From NCBI GenBank assembly GCA_031271975.1, contig JAISUR010000044.1, positions 1-64,000 of the forward strand: a stretch of DNA of 64,000 bases. The letters run 5' to 3'. A program made the position numbers and the translations under genes. The notes under the pieces were generated by a model, which saw nothing but the letters and a program-made list of their open reading frames with translations, did no database searches and was not told the origin of the DNA. Below, piece by piece: positions 57,376 through 64,000 of this stretch; positions within the stretch are counted from its first letter, which is position 1; each line of letters begins with the position of its first letter. The DNA comes from Propionibacteriaceae bacterium. Lineage in GTDB: Bacteria > Actinomycetota > Actinomycetes > Propionibacteriales > Propionibacteriaceae.

Positions 57376-57494
57376 TCATGCCGGACTCGTTCCGGCATCT
57401 TGGGACGTAGTCCCATGCACCCCGCAGGGTGCCCCTGACGGGGCACACGGACTTCGTCCGAGATGACGCGGCGCGTTTGTCCGGGATGACGGGC
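57376..57494. repeat. Compound dispersed-repeat block
   Basis: An inverted copy (GTCATGCCGGACTCG-TTCCGGCATCTTGGGACGTAGTCC) is joined to GGGTGCCCCTGACGGGGCAC and GGACTTCGTCCGAGATGACG and a last TCCGGGATGACGGG. The GTGCCCC/GGGGCAC hairpin and the GGACTTCGTCC dyad are the same modules as at 14660-14700. It fills most of the 194-bp divergent gap. Confidence 0.8.
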
Positions 57495-57543
57495 ATTTTC
57501 AAAACACCGCGCGACAGGGCTTTCGGGCGGTTAATATCTGCGC

Positions 57544-59145
57544 ATGGCCTCAACTCCATCGCGGAAACCGGCTGCCAAGAAGCCGGCCGCTGCTAAGAAA
57601 CCGTCTACGGCTGCCGCCAAACCTGCCGCAGCCACTGCCACCAAGCCGAAGGCGGCGCCCTCGGCCCCGAAGACTCCCACCCCGGCGCCGACGCGTCCCA
57701 GCTTCACGCTCAACGGGTGGTTCGAGATCACGAAGCGCGGCTCCAATGTCGGGCGGGAAATCCGCGGCGGCCTGGTGACGTTCTTCACCATGGCGTACAT
57801 CATTGTGCTGAACCCGTTGATCTTGGGTTTCGCCGCCGACAAAGACGGCAACCTCATCAGCGGATTGCCCGCAGACCAGGACGGCGGCAAGTCGCTGGCG
57901 ATGGTCGCGGCCGCCACCGCGCTGGTCGCCGGCGTGATGACGATCATCATGGGCGTTTACGGCCGCTTCCCGGTGGCGCTGGCCGCCGGGTTGGGCATCA
58001 ACTCCATAGTCGCCGGCACCATCGCAAGCCAGATGACGTGGCCGCAGGCGATGGGCATGGTCGCCTGGGAAGGCATCATCATCACGATCCTGGTGCTGAC
58101 CGGATTCCGCAAGGCTGTGATGAACGCCGTGCCGCGCTCCATCCGCTCCGCTATCTCGGTGGGCATCGGCCTGTTCATCACGATGGTCGGATTGGCGGAC
58201 GCGAAGTTCATCACCGCCGGATCCTCCACCCCGGTGCAGTTGGGCTCCAACGGCTCGCTGGCGGGCTGGCCGATCCTGGTATTCATCATCGGGCTGTTCC
58301 TGCTGATCGCCCTGTACGTGGCGCGGGTCAAGGGCGCGATGCTCATCGCCATCATCTCCACCACGGTGATCGCCATGGGCGTCAACGCGGCGTTCTCGCC
58401 GGGCGGATACAGCGCCGACAACCTCACCGGCTGGGCGCTGAACATCCCGGCGTTTGACGGCTGGTCTGCCCCGGATCTCGGCCTGATCGGCCGCGTGGAC
58501 TTGATCGGCGCGTTCAACGGCGCCTCGGCGGGCACCATTTTGGGCTTCATCTTGTTGATTTTCGCCCTGCTGCTGGCTGACTTCTTCGACACGATGGGCA
58601 CGATCGTGGCAGTCGGCGCCGAGGGCAAGCTGCTCAACAAGGACGGCAACCCGGACCACCTGCAGGAAATCCTGATCGTCGACTCGCTGGGCGCGCTAGC
58701 CGGCGGCCTGGGGTCCGTATCCTCCAACACGTCCTATATCGAATCTGCCTCAGGCGTCGGCGACGGCGCGCGCACCGGCCTGGCTTCGGTGACGACCGGC
58801 GTGGCGTTCCTGCTCTGCTTGGTGTTGGCACCGTTCGTGGACATGGTGCCGTCTGAGGCGGCCGCGCCAGCGTTGGTGTTCGTCGGCTGCCTGATGATGG
58901 CCCAAGTCGTCGAAATCAACTGGGCCGACTTGGAAGAGTCCGTCCCGGCGTTCTTGTGCCTGGCGCTCATGCCGTTCGCCTACTCCATTTCGGTGGGCAT
59001 CGGGGCTGGTTTCATCAGCCACGTGCTCATCAAGGCGCTGCGCGGCAAGGCGCGGGACATCCACCCGATCCTGTGGGCGGTCGCGGCCGCGTTCGTGATC
59101 TATTTCGCGCAGTCTGTCATCATTGGGGCGGTCATCGGCGGATAG
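57544..59145 (+). CDS. NCS2 family purine permease (AzgA/PbuG type)
   Basis: Proton-coupled uptake of adenine, guanine or hypoxanthine is likely. 533 residues. Membrane core from about residue 72 with GLVTFFTMAYIIVLNP, AAGLGINSIVA, ADFFDTMGTIVAVG, LGSVSSNTSYIESASG and the C-terminal ISVGIGAGFISHVL. The first ~50 residues are an unusual Ala/Lys/Pro-rich basic extension (KKPAAAKKP-like). No regulator nearby. The AzgA/GhxP subgroup is clear from the conserved motifs. Confidence 0.9.
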   Translation: MASTPSRKPAAKKPAAAKKPSTAAAKPAAATATKPKAAPSAPKTPTPAPTRPSFTLNGWFEITKRGSNVGREIRGGLVTFFTMAYIIVLNPLILGFAADKDGNLISGLPADQDGGKSLAMVAAATALVAGVMTIIMGVYGRFPVALAAGLGINSIVAGTIASQMTWPQAMGMVAWEGIIITILVLTGFRKAVMNAVPRSIRSAISVGIGLFITMVGLADAKFITAGSSTPVQLGSNGSLAGWPILVFIIGLFLLIALYVARVKGAMLIAIISTTVIAMGVNAAFSPGGYSADNLTGWALNIPAFDGWSAPDLGLIGRVDLIGAFNGASAGTILGFILLIFALLLADFFDTMGTIVAVGAEGKLLNKDGNPDHLQEILIVDSLGALAGGLGSVSSNTSYIESASGVGDGARTGLASVTTGVAFLLCLVLAPFVDMVPSEAAAPALVFVGCLMMAQVVEINWADLEESVPAFLCLALMPFAYSISVGIGAGFISHVLIKALRGKARDIHPILWAVAAAFVIYFAQSVIIGAVIGG

Positions 59146-59208
59146 CGCAGTTGACTACATGAGCTAGAGTTACATGGCCCTGCACGGGTGATTCGCGCAG
59201 GACCTCGG

Positions 59209-59239
59209 GCGGCGGGATTCGTTCCCGCCGCTCTTTTTT
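59209..59239 (+). terminator. Intrinsic terminator after the purine permease
   Basis: Nine-pair stem GCGGCGGGA (59209-59217) with TCCCGCCGC (59223-59231), 5-base loop, then TCTTTTTT. It lies 64 bp after the permease stop and just before the next start. Confidence 0.9.
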
Positions 59240-59259
59240 CTGCCGCTAAGGTGGAAACC

Positions 59260-60297
59260 GTGGCTTTGCGGCAGGGGTTGGGAACGCTGGCCGCCCTGTG
59301 CCTGCTGACCGCCTGCGTGCCCACCATGGCCGTGTCGCCGATCCCGTCGGCGATCACCGATCCCGAAGTGACCCAGACCGCTCCCGAAGCCGAATCCGAC
59401 GAGCCGGTCACATTCACGGCCATGAGCTACAACATCCTTGGCGGCTATGGGCCGGCGGCCGGGTTCTATTCCGACTACATCGACTTGGACGAACTCGTGC
59501 CCGTCAACCGCGTGCCCGCGACCATCGACAAGATCCGGCTCGGCGACCCGGACGTGATCGGCTTCCAAGAGTTCCAGTGGGACGACGAGGGCGGGCCGCT
59601 GCTGCGCTCCGAGTTGGACGACTACACGTGGGTCCGGCTCGGCTACGACTTGGCGATCGCCCTGCGGACCAGCAGGTTCGAGGTGCTTTCCACCGGGCAG
59701 GACGTCATCTCCGACGGTGAAGCGCGCGGCTGGGGTTTCAGCCGGGAAGCCGTCTGGGCGGAGGTTTGGGCCAAGGCGGAAAAGCGCCGCTTCTTCGTCT
59801 TCAACACGCACTTGCAGCCTTGGCAGACCGAGGAGAACGCCGAAGTCCGAAATGAAGAAGCCACAAACCTGTTGGCGATGATCGAGCGCGTGGCGGATTC
59901 GGCGCCGTTCATTTTGCTGGGCGATTTCAACCTGCGCAGCGACGAAAAGCGTGCGGTCTTCGTCGATCCGCTGAATACGCTGCTGGACGGTGGCCTGGTG
60001 GATTCGTTCACCGTTGCCAAGAAGGACGTCTCGGATGTGCCCAATGCCGCCTCAATGAACCAGATGGGCGCGAAGGTCGGCGGCACGAAGGTGATTGCGA
60101 AGGTGATCAAGCGGTTCAAATCGTCGCGACACTACGACTACGTCTGGGTGAAGAAAGGCACGAAGGTCGCCACGTGGGCCACGATCAGCGGGCCCAACGT
60201 CAAGTGGAAGAAGGTGAACGGCCAGCGGGTGCCGACCTGGACCGGGATCGTCGCTTCCGACCATTCGCCCGTGCAAGCCAAGCTGACCTTGAAGTAG
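59260..60297 (+). CDS. Secreted lipoprotein with endonuclease/exonuclease/phosphatase fold
   Basis: 345 residues from GTG 59260 (ALRQGLGTLAALCLLTAC), with AAGGTGG upstream. A lipobox LLTAC puts the lipidated Cys near residue 19. EEP motifs: MSYNILGG, GFQEFQ with the metal Glu, NTHLQP, ILLGDFNLRSD, and ASDHSPVQAKL at the end, with Tyr/Asp before it (HYDYVWV). The fold includes nucleases, phosphodiesterases and sphingomyelinases; substrate open. It precedes the subtilase by 31 bp, likely one transcript. Confidence 0.85.
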   Translation: MALRQGLGTLAALCLLTACVPTMAVSPIPSAITDPEVTQTAPEAESDEPVTFTAMSYNILGGYGPAAGFYSDYIDLDELVPVNRVPATIDKIRLGDPDVIGFQEFQWDDEGGPLLRSELDDYTWVRLGYDLAIALRTSRFEVLSTGQDVISDGEARGWGFSREAVWAEVWAKAEKRRFFVFNTHLQPWQTEENAEVRNEEATNLLAMIERVADSAPFILLGDFNLRSDEKRAVFVDPLNTLLDGGLVDSFTVAKKDVSDVPNAASMNQMGAKVGGTKVIAKVIKRFKSSRHYDYVWVKKGTKVATWATISGPNVKWKKVNGQRVPTWTGIVASDHSPVQAKLTLK

Positions 60298-60328
60298 GCT
60301 GAAGGCGCCCCTGAAGTTGGGAGGATCC

Positions 60329-62644
60329 ATGCGATTCTTGCGCAACGCCGCCTTGGCCCTGCTCGCCATCGCCCTCTGCCTTGGCGCCACCCCCGCCCGA
60401 GCAGACGACCCGCCGCCCGCCGATTCACCCGGAACGCTGGCACCCGACCTGACGCCCGACAGCGACGGCGCAATCCCCACCGAACTGCTGGGCCTGCCCC
60501 AGGAAGGCGTTGGGCTAACCGAAGTGCGGGAATACCTGGCCGCGAACGCCGTGCCAGCCACACTGACGACCTCAGGGCGGCGGGCGTCCGTGTTCAAGTT
60601 CGACGTGGCCGCCGCCGACGCCGCCGATGTGGCCGCGGCGCTCACCGGCTCAGGCTTGTTCCAGGCTGTCGACTACAACGCGATGGGCGCTGTGGAGAGC
60701 TACACCGACTCCCCCGACGACCCAGGGTTGGCCGGCCAATGGAACCTGCAACCGTCGCCCGGCTCCAACTTCATCAATGCCTGGCCGCTGCTGGCTAACG
60801 CCGCGCCACCCGAGGACTTTCCCATCGCGCTGCTCGACACCGGCTTTGACATGGAGCACGCCGACAAGGGGCCGAACATCGTGCCCGGCTACGACTTCGC
60901 GGACGACGACTACTGGCCCGACGACACCTACGGCCACGGCACACAGATGGGCGGCGTGATCGCGGCGGCCACCAACAACGCTTTCGGCCTGGCGGGGGCG
61001 TCCTGGGACGCGAAAGTGCTGGTCTACCGGCTCAGCGCCAACGGGCAGATCAGCGACGACGCGGTGGTGGACGGCATTTACGCGGCGGTCGCGGACGGGG
61101 CCAAGATCATCAACATGTCGCTGGGCAAGTGCGCCTTGTCGTCGGTGGTGGCCACGGCCATGGACTATGCGGCCAGCCGCGGCGTGATCCTGGTGGCGGC
61201 CGCCGGCAACCTGTACAACCCGAACGAGCCGCAGTGTCTGATGTACCCGGCCTCGTACAAGCCCGCGGTTTCGGTCAGCGGCACCCAAGAGGATGGCACG
61301 CATGACCCGTACACGATGATGAACGACCAGGTGGACATCTCCGCCCCGTCGTCGATCTTCCCCGCGTTCGGCTTGAACAGCACTTGGGGTTCGCGGCGCG
61401 GCGGCACATCTTCGGCGACGGCGGCGGTCTCGGCGGCGGCGAGCCTGGTGTGGCGGGCCAATCCGGAGTTGAGCTCCGTCCAGGTGAAGGAGTTTCTTTT
61501 CCTCAGCAACAGGCTGAACGCCGCCAACGCCATGTCCAACGCGGTCGGCGTGCCGCGCCGCCCGGCTGAGCACGTCATGATCACGAATATCCCCACGGAC
61601 CTGGAAATCTGGGTGCTGCCCGGAAACTCCGGATCGCTGCAGTTGCGGGCCATCTTGGAAGGCTCGCCGGACGCCCAGATCACTTTCACCTCCGCCAACC
61701 TGCCAAGCTGGATGACTCTGACCGAATCCGGCTTGCTGAGCTACACGCTGCCGCAAGGCCTCGGGTCGGCCAATGAAGAAGTGCGCGTGCGCGCCTCTGC
61801 GGCCGAAGGCATCTGGGATGAGACGCCGATCCTGTTCCACCTGCTGCCCGGCTGCTCCGGATCGGTGCAGCTCACCGGCACGCTGCGGGTGGGCCAGCCG
61901 ATGACGGCGAGCGGCGTCACCTGCCCGCGCTACACGGGCGTAACTTATTCCTGGGAACGGGAAGGCTACGGCGAGGTCGGCACCTCGCAGACGTACACAC
62001 CCACGCACGAGGATCTCGGGCACCGGCTGATCGCCACCATCACTGGCACCCATCCCAACGGCGGCCCGCAGGTTTTCTCGCTGCGTTCGGAGCGTTCCGT
62101 GCGCTACTACCTGGACGTGCCCAGCAACCAGCGCTTCTATGACGCCATCAACTACCTGGCTTGGGCGGGCGTCGCCAGCCACGGCGCCAACAACGACAAT
62201 TTCTGGCCGGAACGCGAGCTATCCCGCGGGGAGATCGCCGCCTACTTCTACCGGCTGCTCGGCTCGCCGAACTTCACCGCCCCAGCCACGCCCACCTTCA
62301 GCGACGTGCCGAACACCCATATGTTCTACCGCGAGATCGAATGGCTGTACTCCATGCGGATGACAAGCGGGAAAGGCGCGGGCACCTTCATGCCCGAAGA
62401 CACCGTGACCCGTGGCGAGATTGCCGCTTTCCTGCACCGCTATCACCTGCTGTTCAACCCGAACACGCCCGTCGCGGCCCCTGTCCCGAGCTACCAAGAC
62501 GTACCCAAGACGCACACGTTCTACTCCGACATCGAGTGGATGCGCTCACTCGGCCTGGCCAGCGCCGAAACGTATTTCCATCCCGCCCGCGCCTGCGCCC
62601 GGGACGAGTTCGCCGCCTTCGTCTACCGGTACGTGAACCGGTGA
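60329..62644 (+). CDS. Secreted subtilisin-like serine protease with three SLH domains
   Basis: 771 residues from ATG 60329 with GGGAGG upstream. Signal peptide to about residue 25 (PARA-DD). An N-terminal region of about 100 residues resembles a propeptide. Catalytic triad: Asp170 in LLDTGFD, His203 in YGHGTQ, Ser361 in GGTSSA; oxyanion Asn294 in AAGN. After the peptidase come about 100 residues, an Ig-like module (about 515-590, CSGSVQLTGTLRVGQ) and three SLH repeats (about 595-770, YLDVP, FSDVP, YQDVP with SRGE/TRGE). The last modules are shared with the metalloprotease at 24257-26230. Confidence 0.92.
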   Translation: MRFLRNAALALLAIALCLGATPARADDPPPADSPGTLAPDLTPDSDGAIPTELLGLPQEGVGLTEVREYLAANAVPATLTTSGRRASVFKFDVAAADAADVAAALTGSGLFQAVDYNAMGAVESYTDSPDDPGLAGQWNLQPSPGSNFINAWPLLANAAPPEDFPIALLDTGFDMEHADKGPNIVPGYDFADDDYWPDDTYGHGTQMGGVIAAATNNAFGLAGASWDAKVLVYRLSANGQISDDAVVDGIYAAVADGAKIINMSLGKCALSSVVATAMDYAASRGVILVAAAGNLYNPNEPQCLMYPASYKPAVSVSGTQEDGTHDPYTMMNDQVDISAPSSIFPAFGLNSTWGSRRGGTSSATAAVSAAASLVWRANPELSSVQVKEFLFLSNRLNAANAMSNAVGVPRRPAEHVMITNIPTDLEIWVLPGNSGSLQLRAILEGSPDAQITFTSANLPSWMTLTESGLLSYTLPQGLGSANEEVRVRASAAEGIWDETPILFHLLPGCSGSVQLTGTLRVGQPMTASGVTCPRYTGVTYSWEREGYGEVGTSQTYTPTHEDLGHRLIATITGTHPNGGPQVFSLRSERSVRYYLDVPSNQRFYDAINYLAWAGVASHGANNDNFWPERELSRGEIAAYFYRLLGSPNFTAPATPTFSDVPNTHMFYREIEWLYSMRMTSGKGAGTFMPEDTVTRGEIAAFLHRYHLLFNPNTPVAAPVPSYQDVPKTHTFYSDIEWMRSLGLASAETYFHPARACARDEFAAFVYRYVNR

Positions 62645-62747
62645 GTTCGAGCCCCGCTTCGCCAAGGGCGGCGACCACGCCGCCAAGAAGACGAGCGTGA
62701 TCGACAAGCTGGCCGTCTTCGTGGAGCGATTGGCCCACCTGGTGTGA
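62643..62747 (+). pseudogene. Possible gene fragment between the subtilase and the permease
   Basis: A coding-like stretch of 34 codons (EFEPRFAKGGDHAAKKTS, then VIDKLAVFVERLAHLV) ends in TGA at 62745-62747 with no start codon. It begins at the subtilase stop in another frame. Amino acid composition looks like the C-terminus of a normal cytoplasmic protein, so it may be debris of a lost gene. Not recognised; chance cannot be excluded. Confidence 0.3.
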
Positions 62748-62756
62748 TCGGCGGCC

Positions 62757-64000
62757 TCACTCGTGGTGCAGCGCGTCCACGACGTTGAGCCTGCTGGCAG
62801 ATTTCGCAGGGCCGGAAGAGGCGATCATGCCGAACGCTATGCCTACTACCGTGGCGGTCACTATGCCCGCGGTGGGGAACGAGTAGGGCATCTCCCAGCC
62901 GATCGCGCTCAGCGCCAGCACCAGGGCGTAGCCGAGGATGACGCCGGCGGCAGCCCCCACGACCGTGCCGATCAGCGACAGCAGCAGCGACTCGGCGAGC
63001 ACCATGCGTTTGACTTGGCGGCGGGTGGCCCCGACAGCGCGCAGCATGCCGATCTCGCGGGTGCGTGCCAACACCGAGATCGAAAGGGTGTTGATCAAGG
63101 CCAGCAGCGACGGGACGGCCAGCGCCGCGATCAACACGTAGAACATGATCATCGACATGTCGAAAATGGCCGACTGCTCAGCTTTCCACGTGTCCGGCTC
63201 GTAAAGGTTGAAAGCCGGATAGCCGGCGACGACGCGCTGCACGCGGGCGGTGACGGTGTCCGGATCGGCGTTCGCCGCGCGGTTGGCCATCACCAGCAGG
63301 TCGTCGGCCACGTTGAAGTCGCGCTGCAAATTCTCCTGCGAGGTGTACAGCGTGGCCAGCTTGGCGTTCAGATAGTCGTTTCCGATACCGGCCAAATAGT
63401 AGGTGCGCAAGCCGTTGGGGGTGTCCAAGACGATGGCTTGGCCCGGCGTCAGCGCGTTAGACGAGGCGTAAATCCCGTTTGCGATCACCCAGCGGCCGGA
63501 CGCGAGCTGGCGCACGGCGTTGTCGGATGACCCGGTGTTCCATTCCAGCGAAGCCACATCCAGATACTTGGCGGGATCGATGCCGATCACTTGCACGTCC
63601 AGGCCGCCCACCTGGCCTTGGCCCACCCGCAGCGTAGAGACCGCCGCGATGCCCGGCGTTTCGCCCAACTGGCGGGCCAGGCCCGGCCCGGCGGCGACAT
63701 TGCCCTGCGACAGCACGATCGACGATGGGATGACCAGGTAGTCCGAAGACATGGATTTGTCGAGATAGGCGAGATAGCCGGTGAAGATCGAGTTGATGAC
63801 GGTGATCATGCCCACGATGGCGGCCATGCCGAGCATGACGGCCGTGACCGTGACGCCGGAACGGCCCGGGTTGCGCTGGATGTTGGACCGCGCGATGGGC
63901 CCCTCGCGGCCGAAAACGGCCTGCAGTGGCTTGATGGCCACATCCGCCACCGGAATGACGACCGCCGGAACAGCCAGCGCGATGGCCACCAGCACCAGCA
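62757..64000 (-). CDS. FtsX-like ABC transporter permease, C-terminal part (cut by window edge)
   Basis: About 414 residues are visible; the start lies beyond the right edge. The part shown has one membrane segment near the start, a second helix-start GPIARSNIQRNPGRSGVTVTAVM, a large outside domain (about 100-270), and three C-terminal helices with the FtsX signature ARTREIGMLRAVGATRRQVKRMV. The repeat organisation suggests a two-FtsX-domain permease of about 800 residues. The end VDALHHE matches the LRYE-type ends of the family. The ATPase gene is not in the window. Confidence 0.85.
   Translation of the reverse strand, partial: LVLVAIALAVPAVVIPVADVAIKPLQAVFGREGPIARSNIQRNPGRSGVTVTAVMLGMAAIVGMITVINSIFTGYLAYLDKSMSSDYLVIPSSIVLSQGNVAAGPGLARQLGETPGIAAVSTLRVGQGQVGGLDVQVIGIDPAKYLDVASLEWNTGSSDNAVRQLASGRWVIANGIYASSNALTPGQAIVLDTPNGLRTYYLAGIGNDYLNAKLATLYTSQENLQRDFNVADDLLVMANRAANADPDTVTARVQRVVAGYPAFNLYEPDTWKAEQSAIFDMSMIMFYVLIAALAVPSLLALINTLSISVLARTREIGMLRAVGATRRQVKRMVLAESLLLSLIGTVVGAAAGVILGYALVLALSAIGWEMPYSFPTAGIVTATVVGIAFGMIASSGPAKSASRLNVVDALHHE

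Overview
The window is about 64 kb of GC-rich, densely packed bacterial chromosome with no phage, integrase, transposase or CRISPR genes. The gene complement points to the Actinomycetota: a GuaB2/GuaB3 pair, a MetP/MetS methionine importer, an alpha-type (GlnA2-like) glutamine synthetase, a DUF2530 membrane protein, an EF-G-like paralog and the order rplM-rpsI-glmM/coaA/glmS/acpS/nnr/tsaE/tsaB/rimI/tsaD. The genus cannot be fixed from the sequence alone. Two secreted proteases carry S-layer homology (SLH) domains, so the cell probably has an SLH-binding wall polymer.

Layout. 1-425 is the start of a secreted protein cut by the window edge. 635-5557 is a MacAB-like ABC export operon with an adaptor gene at each end. 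5661-9325 holds glutamine synthetase, a small conserved protein, methionine aminopeptidase and a GH3 lipoprotein. A tRNA-Pro, pepN, a CCA-adding enzyme, an OsmC protein and a HAD phosphatase follow. A zinc alcohol dehydrogenase and an AldA-type aldehyde dehydrogenase diverge from an intergenic region with a GntR-type operator candidate. Upstream of guaB lies a consensus-like promoter, a long dyad over its -10 box, and about 150 nt of structured RNA ending in an intrinsic terminator. guaB, guaB3 and a two-component pair follow, convergent with an ABC-2 exporter. Then come an SLH metalloprotease, groES-groEL under two CIRCE elements, a TSUP exporter, a methyltransferase and metP-metS.

From about 32 to 42 kb one long minus-strand series with many 1-4 nt overlaps runs glmS-acpS-nnr, an ABC exporter, a GNAT-TsaE fusion, tsaB, rimI, tsaD, a NUDIX hydrolase and two unrecognised small genes. 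coaA, an effector-binding protein, glmM-rpsI-rplM, citrate synthase, two paralogous lipoproteins and an EF-G-like GTPase follow. 52.1-56.9 kb is a cystine-type ABC uptake operon continuing into a cystathionine synthase/lyase and a D-cysteine-desulfhydrase-like gene. The last part has a DUF2530 protein, a purine permease, a secreted endonuclease/phosphatase-fold lipoprotein, an SLH subtilase and part of an FtsX-like permease.

A family of short palindromic dispersed repeats (typically a GGACTGCGTCC-like block, then an inverted repeat around CCCGGAAC..GTCCGGG, then ATGACG) occurs in at least eight places, nearly always between genes. One copy, with four 24-bp tandem units and an 11-base homopolymer, sits in frame inside the D-cysteine-desulfhydrase-like gene. 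That copy and the structured RNA upstream of guaB are the most noteworthy observations. No gap between genes exceeds 300 bases.
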